In this document: piece after piece, positions 1 to 6,385 of the stretch
Numbering within the stretch: the first letter of the stretch is position 1
Layout of the letters: each line of letters opens with the position of its first letter
Origin: an uncultured Corynebacterium sp.
GTDB lineage: Bacteria > Actinomycetota > Actinomycetes > Mycobacteriales > Mycobacteriaceae
DNA: 12,996 nucleotides
Direction: 5' to 3'
NCBI GenBank assembly: GCA_945631445.1
Contig: CALZCR010000012.1
Location: 1-12,996 of the forward strand
Notes under the pieces: generated by a model
Told to the model about the DNA's origin: nothing
The model's input: the letters and a program-made list of their open reading frames with translations, nothing else
Databases searched by the model: none
Made by a program: the position numbers and the translations under genes

Positions 1-105
1 GATACGGTCCGGGTTGTTGCGCTTGTTCTTGCGGGTGACATAGGTGTAACCGGTGCCAGCCGTGGACTTGAGCTTGATGATGGGGCGAATGTCATTACGT
101 GCCAT
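1..105 (-). CDS. rpmG: 50S ribosomal protein L33 (partial, C-terminus beyond left edge)
   Basis: The reverse strand encodes 35 residues beginning [20 protein letters not shown] and continuing [14 protein letters not shown], which is the N-terminal two thirds of bacterial L33, a small protein of the 50S subunit near the E site. The full family length is about 54 residues, so roughly 20 residues lie left of base 1. The visible part has no cysteine where zinc-binding L33 forms carry a CxxC pair, so this is the zinc-free type. The ATG lies only 2 bases after the rpmB stop, and GGAGAAG inside the end of rpmB serves as its ribosome binding site. The two genes therefore form an operon, which in relatives continues with rpsN and rpsR (established for relatives, not visible here). 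Confidence 0.95.
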
Positions 106-107
106 GC

Positions 108-344
108 TTAAATCTTCTCCCCACGTGCTCGGATCTTGGCGACGACAGACTCGATGCCGTCGCGGTCGATGACCTTCATGCCCTTGGTGGACACGGTCAG
201 AGTAACGGTGCGCCCCTCAGAGGGCAGGTAGTACCGACGACGCTGCACGTTGGGGTTCCAACGACGCGAGTGGCGGCGGTGCGAGTGCGAGACGGTCTTG
301 CCGAACTTCGGCGAGCGTCCCGTGACCTGGCAAATAGCCGACAT
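108..344 (-). CDS. rpmB: 50S ribosomal protein L28
   Basis: This 78-residue protein begins [20 protein letters not shown] and ends KIRARGEKI, matching L28 over its full usual length. L28 is a structural protein of the large ribosomal subunit. Typical family segments are the N-terminal CxVTGxxP, the RRRY block around residue 35, and [14 protein letters not shown] near residue 50. Only one cysteine is present, so the two CxxC pairs of zinc-binding L28 forms are missing. AAGGAG, 11 bases upstream of the ATG (356-361 on the complement), fits as the ribosome binding site. The gene is first in its operon, followed by rpmG 2 bases later, and is probably read from the promoter at 473-501. Confidence 0.97.
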
Positions 345-472
345 GGTGCTTCTTTCTCCTTGCCGCCCACATCATGGCTACGAAGTGCGGAAACACTAAA
401 GGCGGCGCCGCGCCGCCCAGGCCGGTGGCCAGGACGGGGCGCTGCCGGAATAGCCGGCTGACGGGGCGTAAA

Positions 473-501
473 CGATTACTTTCGACAACAGCAAGGGTCA
501 A
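473..501 (-). promoter_or_regulatory. Candidate sigma-70-type promoter for rpmB-rpmG
   Basis: On the minus strand a -35 element TTGACC (496-501) is followed after 17 bases by TAATCG (473-478); AGTAAT, shifted by two bases, is an alternative -10. The -35 is close to consensus and the spacing is ideal. It would give an rpmB leader of roughly 120 bases. Confidence 0.5.
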
Positions 502-551
502 CCCTACCGGCGGAGAGTGAAAAAACCTAATCCCCTCTATAGTTAAGTGAT

Positions 552-580
552 TTCTGGATTCACCGCGTCCTCTGTATGAT
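552..580 (+). promoter_or_regulatory. Candidate promoter for rpmE2-rpmF
   Basis: TATGAT at 575-580 is a good -10 hexamer, preceded at 17 bases by the weak -35 TTCTGG (552-557). A second possible -10, TATAGT at 538-543, lies just upstream. Both are in the AT-rich block before the gene. The choice between them is open. Confidence 0.4.
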
Positions 581-716
581 TGTCTGAGCTGTCGCCGACG
601 TGCGTCTCACGTGCGTCCGGCGCTGATGACCACCTATCGAAACCCAACTCAGGCACGATCCTCGGCCACCGCGCGGGGAACCGACCTGAAGTTCAATCCT
701 GAGGGACACGATTTTC

Positions 717-989
717 ATGAAGAACGACATCCACCCGGACTACCACCCGGTAGTCTTCCAGGATGCGGGCACGGGCTTCCAGTTCCTGACCCGCTCCACC
801 GCCACGTCGGACCGCACGGTCGAGTTCGAGGGCAACGAGTACCCGCTGATCGTCGTTGACGTCACCAGCGAGTCCCACCCGTTCTGGACCGGCGCCCAGC
901 GCGTCATGGACACGGCCGGCCGCGTCGAGAAGTTCCAGAAGCGCTTCGGTGGCATGGCCCGCCGCAAGAAAAAGTCCGACAACAACTAA
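717..989 (+). CDS. rpmE2: 50S ribosomal protein L31 type B
   Basis: This 90-residue protein begins [16 protein letters not shown] and is a large-subunit protein of the zinc-free type B L31 class. Type B features are the length (80-90 residues against about 70 for the zinc-binding form), absence of any cysteine, the N-terminal IHPxYxPVVFxD, the central SHPFWTG segment around residues 52-58, and a basic C-terminus (RRKKK). GAGGG at 701-705 is a plausible ribosome binding site 11 bases before the ATG. rpmF follows after 20 bases, so the two are co-transcribed. In many bacteria type B L31 replaces the zinc form when zinc is scarce; whether this one is zinc-controlled cannot be seen from the promoter. 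Confidence 0.96.
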   Translation: MKNDIHPDYHPVVFQDAGTGFQFLTRSTATSDRTVEFEGNEYPLIVVDVTSESHPFWTGAQRVMDTAGRVEKFQKRFGGMARRKKKSDNN

Positions 990-1009
990 CCCGAGGAGGG
1001 AAATAGACC

Positions 1010-1183
1010 ATGGCAACTCCCAAGTTCAAGAAGTCCCGCGCTAACACGCGCATGCGTCGTTCGCAGTGGAAGGCCGACAACGTCGCCCTCCAGGAGGTCA
1101 CCGTCGACGGTCAGACCGTGCGTATCCCGCGCCGTCTGGTGAAGGCCGCCAAGCTCGGCCTCGTCGACGTCGAGCAGTTCTAG
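1010..1183 (+). CDS. rpmF: 50S ribosomal protein L32
   Basis: This 57-residue reading frame begins [20 protein letters not shown] and ends LGLVDVEQF. It is L32, a structural protein of the large subunit, at full family length. The N-terminal block (KxKxSRxxTRxRRxxW) is diagnostic. The zinc-ribbon cysteines of many L32 proteins are absent, as is usual for this lineage. The start is fixed by a strong purine-rich Shine-Dalgarno (GAGGAGGG at 993-1000). It is the second gene of the rpmE2-rpmF unit, followed directly by an intrinsic terminator that separates it from mprA. Confidence 0.96.
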   Translation: MATPKFKKSRANTRMRRSQWKADNVALQEVTVDGQTVRIPRRLVKAAKLGLVDVEQF

Positions 1184-1204
1184 TCTCGCTCGATAGCTCC
1201 GGTC

Positions 1205-1245
1205 ACGCCGTCCCCGCACCGCTGGGACGGCGTTTCTGCTTTCTT
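1205..1245 (+). terminator. Intrinsic terminator after rpmF
   Basis: ACGCCGTCCC (1205-1214) and GGGACGGCGT (1224-1233) form a perfect 10-bp stem with a 9-base loop, followed by the T-rich run TTCTGCTTTCTT. It lies 22 bases after the rpmF stop and should end the ribosomal transcript, so the two-component system needs its own promoter. Confidence 0.88.
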
Positions 1246-1310
1246 CCGGGGGTGCGAAGAGTAGCGGAGAGGAGCGGGGTCGGGGAAGATGTACGGAAAC
1301 AGCACTCAAC

Positions 1311-1322
1311 TTTTAATTAAAT
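1311..1322 (+). promoter_or_regulatory. AT-rich element upstream of mprA, likely promoter core
   Basis: TTTTAATTAAAT is a sharp AT island in GC-rich sequence and contains a perfect 10-bp palindrome (1312-1321). It lies 18 bases before the mprA ATG and is the best -10 candidate after the rpmF terminator. No clear -35 partner is visible. MprA-type regulators often control their own promoter, but I cannot identify a binding box. Confidence 0.4.
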
Positions 1323-1339
1323 AGGACACATTACTTATC

Positions 1340-2035
1340 ATGAACATTTTGGTCGCCGACGACGAACAGGGCGTGCGGGACTCCCTCCAACGCTCGCTCG
1401 CCTTCAACGGGTACGGCGTGCGCCTGGCCGCTGACGGCGAGGAAGCGCTTTCCCTCATTGAGGAGGAGTTGCCGGACCTGGTCATCCTGGACATCCTCAT
1501 GCCCGGACTGGACGGGCTGGAGGTCTGCCGTACGCTGCGGAGCAGTGGTTACGAGCGGCCGGTCCTGATGCTCACCGCCCGCGGCGACGTCGCGGACCGG
1601 GTGGCGGGGCTCGACGCCGGCGCCGACGACTACCTCCCCAAGCCCTTCGCCCTCGAAGAGCTCCTCGCCCGGGTACGTTCCCTGGCCCGACGCTGCGCCA
1701 TCGAATCCCGGGGCAAGGGCGCGCAGGACGCGGAGCTGGCTTTCGAGGACCTCTCCCTGAACGTGCAGACGCGCGACGTGCGCCGCGGCGACCGGGCCAT
1801 CAGTCTCACGCGCACGGAGTTCGCCCTCATGCAACTGCTCATGCAAAACCCTCGTCACGTGCTGTCGCGGGCGACGATCCTCGAGGAAGTGTGGGGGTAC
1901 GACTTCCCCACGTCCGGGAACGCCCTCGAGGTCTACATCGGGTATCTCCGCCGCAAGACGGAGGCCGGGGGCGAGGAGCGTCTGATCCACACCGTGCGCG
2001 GCGTCGGCTACGTGTTGCGGGGCAGCACGCCGTGA
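1340..2035 (+). CDS. mprA: OmpR/PhoB-family response regulator (MprA-like)
   Basis: This 231-residue cytoplasmic DNA-binding regulator receives phosphate from the adjacent kinase. The receiver domain (about 2-115) has the acidic pair D7-D8, phospho-acceptor D51 in [12 protein letters not shown]79 and K101 (LPKPF). The winged-helix effector domain (about 135-228) shows [19 protein letters not shown] and the C-terminal [11 protein letters not shown] typical of the OmpR class. Length is normal. Its stop overlaps the GTG of the kinase (GTGA), implying translational coupling. Position between rpmF and a kinase-htrA pair matches M. tuberculosis mprA, an envelope-stress regulator, and C. glutamicum cgtR2; that orthology is inferred from synteny. 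Ribosome binding is weak (AGGAC 12 bases upstream). Confidence 0.93.
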   Translation: MNILVADDEQGVRDSLQRSLAFNGYGVRLAADGEEALSLIEEELPDLVILDILMPGLDGLEVCRTLRSSGYERPVLMLTARGDVADRVAGLDAGADDYLPKPFALEELLARVRSLARRCAIESRGKGAQDAELAFEDLSLNVQTRDVRRGDRAISLTRTEFALMQLLMQNPRHVLSRATILEEVWGYDFPTSGNALEVYIGYLRRKTEAGGEERLIHTVRGVGYVLRGSTP

Positions 2036-3036
2036 CCGGGTGGCGGCTGGCTGTAACGGCCATCGCCGTCATCGCCTCGGGAGCGTGGCCGCTGGCAGTC
2101 GTCTGGCTGATGATCGGCGAGGACTTTAGTTGGCCTCGCCTCCTGCTCGTCGGTTGCGGCGCGCTCGTCACGCTGGCCGCCGGGTTGTCCCTGGCGTGGT
2201 GGTCCGCAGCGGACCGGGCTTCGGTTCGACAGGTGAAGCAGGCGATGGACCGGGTCGCCGCAACAGGCGACCTGGGACCGACGCACGAGATTTCCGATCC
2301 GGGGGTGAGCGGTTCTTTCCACCACCTGCTGGCTTCCTGGCAGGAGTCCCGGATGCGGCAGGAGCGGCGGATCACGGAAGTCGGCCACGACCTGCGGAAC
2401 CCGTTGACCGCACTGCGGGTCAACGTCGAGTTGTTGTTGTCGCTGCACAGAGGTGATCGCCCGCGGGGACTTCCCCCCGAGCAACTCCGGGCACTGGAGC
2501 GGGACGTGCTCACCCAGCTAGACGAATTCGCCGGGCTCATCGACGATCTCGTCGACTTGTCCGGAGACGCGGCCGGTCCGGTGCGTTTCGACGCCGTCGT
2601 GGAGACCGCGTGTGAACGGGCCCGTTGCCGACGCGGAGACGTGGAAGTCCAGGTGACCACCATGCCGTGGCTGGTGCGCGGTGACGGCGGCGCTCTGGGC
2701 AGGGGCGTGACCAACCTGGTGGACAACGCCGTGAAGTGGTCGCCCTCCGGCGGCGTCGTCCGGGTGCGGTTGGCCCGGGACGGCGACAGGCGAGCCGTGC
2801 TGACCGTCGCGGACTCCGGGCCGGGCGTGGCCGTAGGGGAACGCGACCGCATCTTCGATCGTTTCTACCGTCCCCCGGACGTGCGCAACACCCCGGGGTC
2901 CGGGTTGGGCCTGGCCATCGTCAAAGACGCGGTGGAAGACGTCGGCGGAAGCGTCGAAGTCGGCGAATCCGGGGACGGCGGGGCGTTGTTCACCGCCCAC
3001 GTCCCCGGCTCCCCGGGGCAGCATCGCCCGTCGTGA
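2032..3036 (+). CDS. mprB: Sensor histidine kinase (MprB-like) with no sizeable extracytoplasmic domain
   Basis: This 334-residue membrane kinase starts at the GTG overlapping the mprA stop. Two hydrophobic segments (about 6-28 and 36-57) are joined by only about seven residues (GEDFSWP), so there is practically no outside sensor loop. A juxtamembrane linker (58-112) precedes the dimerisation helix with phospho-acceptor H119 in [13 protein letters not shown]. The ATPase domain shows the N box ([10 protein letters not shown]), G1 (DSGPGV), F box (FDRFYRP) and G2 ([10 protein letters not shown]). M. tuberculosis MprB has about 500 residues with a large periplasmic domain, so this one resembles intramembrane-sensing kinases. 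The upstream in-frame start at 1891 would lie inside mprA and is rejected. The neighbouring HtrA protease suggests sensing of membrane or envelope damage (inference). Confidence 0.9.
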   Translation: MTGWRLAVTAIAVIASGAWPLAVVWLMIGEDFSWPRLLLVGCGALVTLAAGLSLAWWSAADRASVRQVKQAMDRVAATGDLGPTHEISDPGVSGSFHHLLASWQESRMRQERRITEVGHDLRNPLTALRVNVELLLSLHRGDRPRGLPPEQLRALERDVLTQLDEFAGLIDDLVDLSGDAAGPVRFDAVVETACERARCRRGDVEVQVTTMPWLVRGDGGALGRGVTNLVDNAVKWSPSGGVVRVRLARDGDRRAVLTVADSGPGVAVGERDRIFDRFYRPPDVRNTPGSGLGLAIVKDAVEDVGGSVEVGESGDGGALFTAHVPGSPGQHRPS

Positions 3037-3130
3037 CTACACTGGCATGTCAGAAAACGTCCAGAGACCGGACGGCTGACATTGACCAGAGTTAAAGCGC
3101 GATCACATCCGTGAGGGGCAAGATAGGGAT

Positions 3131-4345
3131 ATGACGAACACCACCGGGGACAACTCCTACCACCCGGGGCAGCGGCCCCAGTCGCCTTACCAGCCTTTCC
3201 ATGCCACTGGGCAGCCCCCGACTCCCCCTGAGACGCCGGTCGAACAGAAGGGCAAGGAAGAAAAACGGGGCCGCGGCATGGGCGGCGTCATCGCCCTCGT
3301 CGCGGTTTTGAGTCTGCTCCTCGGTGGGGTGGCCGGCGGGGTGGCCGGGTACGCGGTCTCTTCGCCGGATGAGGAGCCGGCCCCTGACTCTGGGCCGGAC
3401 AACGCGTTGACCGCCCCGCCGGCAGACGCGCCGGAGACCCCGGCGGGGAGCGTGGAAGAGGTCGCCGACGCCGTGCTGCCCACCGTGGTCTCCATCCAGG
3501 TGGTCACCCCGTTGTCGGCGGGCGAAGGCTCGGGCTCCATCTTCACCTCCGACGGCTACGTGTTGACCAACCACCACGTCGTCGACGGCGCCGAGGACGG
3601 CGCGATGCAGGTCACCCTGAATGACGGCACCGACATGACCGCGGATTTCGTGGCCTCTGACGCGGCGACGGACATTGCCGTGATCAAGATCCGGGACGCC
3701 GAAAACTTGCCGACCATCCAGTTCGGGGACTCCGAACAGCTCGCCGTCGGCCAACAGGTCGTCGCCGTCGGCGCTCCGCTGGGGTTGTCCGGCACCGTCA
3801 CCAGCGGCATCGTCTCGGCGATGGATCGCCCGGTCCGCGCTTCCCAGGGCGGCGGCGAGTCGTCGCTGATCGACGCCATCCAGACCGACGCCGCCATCAA
3901 TCCCGGCAACTCGGGCGGGCCGTTGGTGGACATGAACGGCAACCTGGTGGGCATGAACTCCGTCATCGCCACCTTGTCCACCGGCAACACCGCCGGTTCC
4001 ATCGGGCTCGGGTTCGCGATCCCCTCAAACTTCGCCCAACGCGTCGCGGAACAGTTGATCGCCGGGGGCGAGGCCAGCCAGCCCATGCTGGGCGTGACCG
4101 TCGACGGCGCCAACCCCGTGGACGGGGCACTCATCGTCGGCGTGCAGCCGGGCGGGCCGGGGGCGGACGCAGGGTTGGAGGAGGGGGAGGTGATCACCCG
4201 CCTCAACGACCGAAACATCGACACCTCGGACGGGCTCATCGCTGCAGTTCGTTCCCGTGATTTCGGAGAGACCGTCACCTTGGAGGTGGTGGACCCGGAA
4301 ACGGACGAGCGCAAAGAGGTTCAGGTTACGCTGAGCGTCGAGTAG
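3131..4345 (+). CDS. pepD: Membrane-anchored HtrA/DegP-type serine protease (PepD-like)
   Basis: This 404-residue protease acts outside the membrane on misfolded envelope proteins. A proline-rich cytoplasmic N-terminus (1-45) ends in a basic stretch before one TM helix (about 51-76). A linker rich in P, D and E leads to the trypsin-like domain with the full triad: H149 (TNHHVVDG), D181 (TDIAVIKI) and S261 (NPGNSGGPLV). A single PDZ domain (about 315-400) contains the GxxPGGPGADAGLEEGE substrate-groove motif. The architecture equals M. tuberculosis PepD (Rv0983), which is also downstream of mprAB. The ATG is preceded by GAGGGG (3113-3118). A 94-base gap after mprB leaves room for its own promoter, but I can assign none. 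In mycobacteria pepD is under MprA and SigE control; that is inferred, not visible, here. Confidence 0.95.
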   Translation: MTNTTGDNSYHPGQRPQSPYQPFHATGQPPTPPETPVEQKGKEEKRGRGMGGVIALVAVLSLLLGGVAGGVAGYAVSSPDEEPAPDSGPDNALTAPPADAPETPAGSVEEVADAVLPTVVSIQVVTPLSAGEGSGSIFTSDGYVLTNHHVVDGAEDGAMQVTLNDGTDMTADFVASDAATDIAVIKIRDAENLPTIQFGDSEQLAVGQQVVAVGAPLGLSGTVTSGIVSAMDRPVRASQGGGESSLIDAIQTDAAINPGNSGGPLVDMNGNLVGMNSVIATLSTGNTAGSIGLGFAIPSNFAQRVAEQLIAGGEASQPMLGVTVDGANPVDGALIVGVQPGGPGADAGLEEGEVITRLNDRNIDTSDGLIAAVRSRDFGETVTLEVVDPETDERKEVQVTLSVE

Positions 4346-4398
4346 CGTTAGCGACTAGATTCATTCCCATAACAGGGAACTTAAGTTTGAGGAGAAAC

Positions 4399-4980
4399 AT
4401 GGACACGATCCCCGTCGCTCGCGAAGCATCCGACGAGCTGAACGACATCGTCGAGCCCAATGACGAGTTTCTGCGGGCCACTGAGGAAGCGGAGGACATG
4501 CCGGCCCGTCGGCGGGCGTTGGTCGTGTTGGTCAGCGACCACCACAACGGCGCTGAGGACGACACCGACCGCCTGATGACGGAGCTGCTCATCGAATGCG
4601 GTTTCCAGGTCGACGCGGTCGTCCGCGTCAAGTCGAAGAAGAGCGAGATCCGCCAGGCCATCGAGACCGCCGTGGTGGGCGGCGTCGACCTGGTGCTGAC
4701 GGTGGGGGGCACTGGCGTCGGTCCGCGCGACCGCACCCCGGACGCCACCCTGACCGTCCTGGACCAGGAGGTTCCGGGCATCGCGCAGGCGCTGCGGGAT
4801 TCCGGGCAGGCGTGCGGCGCCGTGGACGCGGTGGTCTCCCGCGGCGTGTCCGGCGTCTCCGGTTCGACGGTCATCGTCAACCTCGCCTCGTCGCGGGCCG
4901 CGATCCGGGACGGCATGGCGGCGCTTCCCCCGCTGGTGCACCACGTGGTCGATGAGCTGCAGACCTACAGCGTGCACTGA
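4399..4980 (+). CDS. moaB: MoaB/Mog-family molybdopterin-binding-fold protein (MoaB2-like)
   Basis: This 193-residue protein has the fold that adenylylates molybdopterin in cofactor synthesis. An acidic N-terminal extension of about 36 residues precedes the domain. Signatures are VLVSDHHNG (43-51), the nucleotide/pterin motif GGTG at 103-106 with D111 in PRDRTP, and the C-terminal GVSGVSGSTVIVNLA. The start chosen is ATG 4399, which has GAGGAGA at 4389-4395; an in-frame TTG at 4387 overlaps that Shine-Dalgarno and is unlikely. It follows pepD by 53 bases and is probably translationally linked to the small gene 3 bases downstream. Position matches M. tuberculosis moaB2. The M. smegmatis MoaB2 has been reported to bind the housekeeping sigma factor, so a non-metabolic role is possible. 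No other molybdopterin synthesis gene is in the window. Confidence 0.87.
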   Translation: MDTIPVAREASDELNDIVEPNDEFLRATEEAEDMPARRRALVVLVSDHHNGAEDDTDRLMTELLIECGFQVDAVVRVKSKKSEIRQAIETAVVGGVDLVLTVGGTGVGPRDRTPDATLTVLDQEVPGIAQALRDSGQACGAVDAVVSRGVSGVSGSTVIVNLASSRAAIRDGMAALPPLVHHVVDELQTYSVH

Positions 4981-4982
4981 TC

Positions 4983-5210
4983 ATGTCTGACCCACAGCAC
5001 AGCCCGCGCCGCAAAGACCGCCGCCGGGTCCGCCGTCCCAGCGCGGCGGAGCACATCGACCGCAGCGCGGATACCCCGCGGCACGGTTTCGCCGACGACC
5101 TGGTCTCCGATGACGCCGAACGTCCCGTGCCCGTCGAGGACAGTCAGACAGACGACCCGGCGGGCGAGGAATTCTTGCGGGAGCAGCGCCCTCCTCACTA
5201 CGGGGAGTGA
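4983..5210 (+). CDS. Small highly charged protein downstream of moaB, function unknown
   Basis: This 75-residue frame starts 3 bases after the moaB stop, so it is probably translated by coupling. The N-terminal third is strongly basic (RRKDRRRVRRP), the remainder acidic, ending EEFLREQRPPHYGE. There is no cysteine, signal peptide or hydrophobic segment, so it should be a soluble, largely disordered cytoplasmic protein. I do not recognise the family. Support for it being real is its tight placement, its stop only 14 bases from the convergent mscL stop, and the structured-looking C-terminal FLREQRPPHYG. The charge segregation could suit nucleic-acid or protein binding, but that is speculation. 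It could still be a chance ORF in GC-rich DNA. Confidence 0.65.
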   Translation: MSDPQHSPRRKDRRRVRRPSAAEHIDRSADTPRHGFADDLVSDDAERPVPVEDSQTDDPAGEEFLREQRPPHYGE

Positions 5211-5224
5211 CGCAAGCGCACGGA

Positions 5225-5635
5225 CTACTCCTTGGCGGAAGAATCCTTGTCCGCCAGCAGATCACGGATTTCTGACAGCAACTGCACCTCGGTGGTCTCC
5301 GGCTCTTCCGGGTCGACGTCCTGCTTCCGCTTCTGGATCTCCTGGAGTTTGTTCATCGGCAGCACCAGCGCGAAGTAGATGACCGCCGCGACGATCAAGA
5401 AGTTGACGATCGCGGTGATCACGGCGCCGAAGTCGAGGAAGGTGGAGTCATCGCCCGGGCGGATGTGAAATCCCAGCCCGGAGACGTCCGGATTGCCCAA
5501 GGAGGCGATGAGTGGGTCGAGCAGATTCTGGGTGAACGAAGTGACGATGGCGGTGAAAGCGGCGCCGATGACGACCGCCACGGCCAAGTCGATGACGTTG
5601 CCGCGCATGATGAAATCTCTGAAACCCTTGAGCAT
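5225..5635 (-). CDS. mscL: Large-conductance mechanosensitive channel MscL
   Basis: This 136-residue inner-membrane protein forms a homopentameric pore that opens under membrane tension and releases solutes on hypo-osmotic shock. The amphipathic N-terminus (MLKGFRDFIMRGNVIDLAV) runs into TM1 with the pore motif AVAVVIGAAFTAIVTS (about 18-33). A periplasmic loop follows (about 45-67), then TM2 (about 70-92, ITAIVNFLIVAAVIYFALV) and the cytoplasmic bundle helix TEVQLLSEIRDLLADK near 115-130. Length is normal for the family. AAAGGA (5645-5650 on the complement), 9 bases before the ATG, supports the start. It converges on the small gene with 14 bases between stops and no obvious terminator. It lies 60 bases after the SAF-protein gene and may be read with it. 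Confidence 0.97.
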   Translation of the reverse strand: MLKGFRDFIMRGNVIDLAVAVVIGAAFTAIVTSFTQNLLDPLIASLGNPDVSGLGFHIRPGDDSTFLDFGAVITAIVNFLIVAAVIYFALVLPMNKLQEIQKRKQDVDPEEPETTEVQLLSEIRDLLADKDSSAKE

Positions 5636-5695
5636 GTGCCGGGGTCCTTTCTGAGGAGTGTGGCCGAATAGTTAGAAGGCACCTTACACAGTGTC

Positions 5696-6349
5696 TCACC
5701 GGCCGTGTGCACGGTCTCCCGTGAGCACGACCGCCAGCGGGGACGTCAGCGAAGCCGCCGCGACCCGCTGCGCCGCTTCGTTCTCCAAGGCCACCAGCAA
5801 AGACTCTGAACCGGCTTCGGCGCCTGCCAGGATCACCCGGGCCCCGTCGGCCACCATCACCGGGTCCGTCCCCTCTGCGGCGACCGTGACGATGGACACG
5901 GTGTCCCCGTGCCGCAACAACGTCGCGACGTCCGGGTCCGCCAACGTCACCGGGACCATGGTGGCTGAGGAGGGGCCTTCGTCCCTCGAGCCCACCAGCG
6001 TGTTGATCAGCTCCGGTCCGATCAGCCGCGCCGCGGTGACCGGTTCGCCGGCGTCGGCCGCCGCGGTGACCACTAGGCCGACGGCCTCTTGCGGGTCTGT
6101 GAGGGCGGAGTCGGGGATGAGGTCGGCGGGCACGGCGCGGAGCACGACGTCGTCTTCCCCCAGCGACGCACCGGCGGCGACGGCGCCGGCGAAAACGACG
6201 ATGCGGGGATGCTCGGCCGTCGCCGAACGGACCACGGACGTCACCGCCGCCAGCACGAGGGCGGCGGCCAGCAGCCGGCGGAGCAGGAGGGAACGGCGGT
6301 GTCCGGGTGGACGCAACAGGGCGTGCAGCGAAGATGCGGAAGCGGTCAC
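5696..6349 (-). CDS. SAF-domain membrane-anchored protein, function unknown
   Basis: This 217-residue protein begins with a GTG. A basic stretch (PPGHRRSLLLRR) leads into one hydrophobic helix (about 22-42), giving a signal-anchor with the remainder outside the membrane. Residues about 48-112 form an SAF domain, recognised from VVFAGAVAAGASLGEDDV, the AVPADLIPDSALTD segment and the AGEPVTAARLIG end. The rest shows VPVTLADPDVATLLRHGDTV, as in CpaB/RcpC-like proteins of pilus assembly and FlgA-type chaperones. No pilus or flagellar genes are nearby, so a pilus role is not supported; the position between fthC and mscL is what relatives show. Start is uncertain because AAGGGAG sits almost against the GTG. 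It lies 36 bases after fthC, on the same strand and probably in its operon. Confidence 0.82.
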   Translation of the reverse strand: MTASASSLHALLRPPGHRRSLLLRRLLAAALVLAAVTSVVRSATAEHPRIVVFAGAVAAGASLGEDDVVLRAVPADLIPDSALTDPQEAVGLVVTAAADAGEPVTAARLIGPELINTLVGSRDEGPSSATMVPVTLADPDVATLLRHGDTVSIVTVAAEGTDPVMVADGARVILAGAEAGSESLLVALENEAAQRVAAASLTSPLAVVLTGDRAHGR

Positions 6350-6385
6350 ACTCCCTTGGACTGTCCGCGGGGCGCCCGGGGTTCC

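Larger units (their letters stand above)
345..716. other. Divergent ribosomal-protein control region (no gene)
   Basis: These 372 bases separate two divergent ribosomal protein operons. The right half holds an AT-rich block (about 519-560) unlike the GC-rich genes, with promoter-like elements facing both ways. No ORF here looks real: the short ones either overlap the flanking genes out of frame or have no recognisable content. The rpmE2 leader from the presumed start near 587 would be about 130 bases and contains an 11-base-phased direct repeat (ACGTGCGTC at 598-606 and 609-617). I looked for a Zur-type palindrome, expected where alternative L31, L33 and L28 genes are zinc-controlled, and found none that is convincing. 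Confidence 0.6.

Noticed and set aside
548..562. Possible Zur box (TGATTTCTGGATTCA) before rpmE2
   Set aside because: Only the outer TGA/TCA bases and a few inner positions are symmetrical; too poor to call a Zur palindrome.
611..859. Plus-strand 82-residue ORF spanning the rpmE2 leader and gene start
   Set aside because: It overlaps rpmE2 in another frame, has no Shine-Dalgarno and looks random.
1331..1990. Minus-strand 219-residue ORF opposite mprA
   Set aside because: It is the codon-position shadow of a clear response regulator; composition is low-information and no domain is visible.
1891..2031. Extended N-terminus of mprB from 1891
   Set aside because: It would be encoded inside mprA; the GTG at 2032 overlapping the mprA stop gives a normal start just before TM1.
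1839..2852. Minus-strand 337-residue ORF opposite mprB
   Set aside because: Rich in S, R, T and P as expected from antisense of GC-rich coding DNA; the plus strand has all kinase motifs.
3092..4314. Minus-strand ORFs of 220 and 252 residues opposite pepD
   Set aside because: The plus strand has a complete protease with triad and PDZ; the antisense frames have no recognisable content.
4387..4398. Extended moaB start at TTG 4387
   Set aside because: The extra codons are the Shine-Dalgarno itself (GAGGAGA), so ATG 4399 is the proper start.
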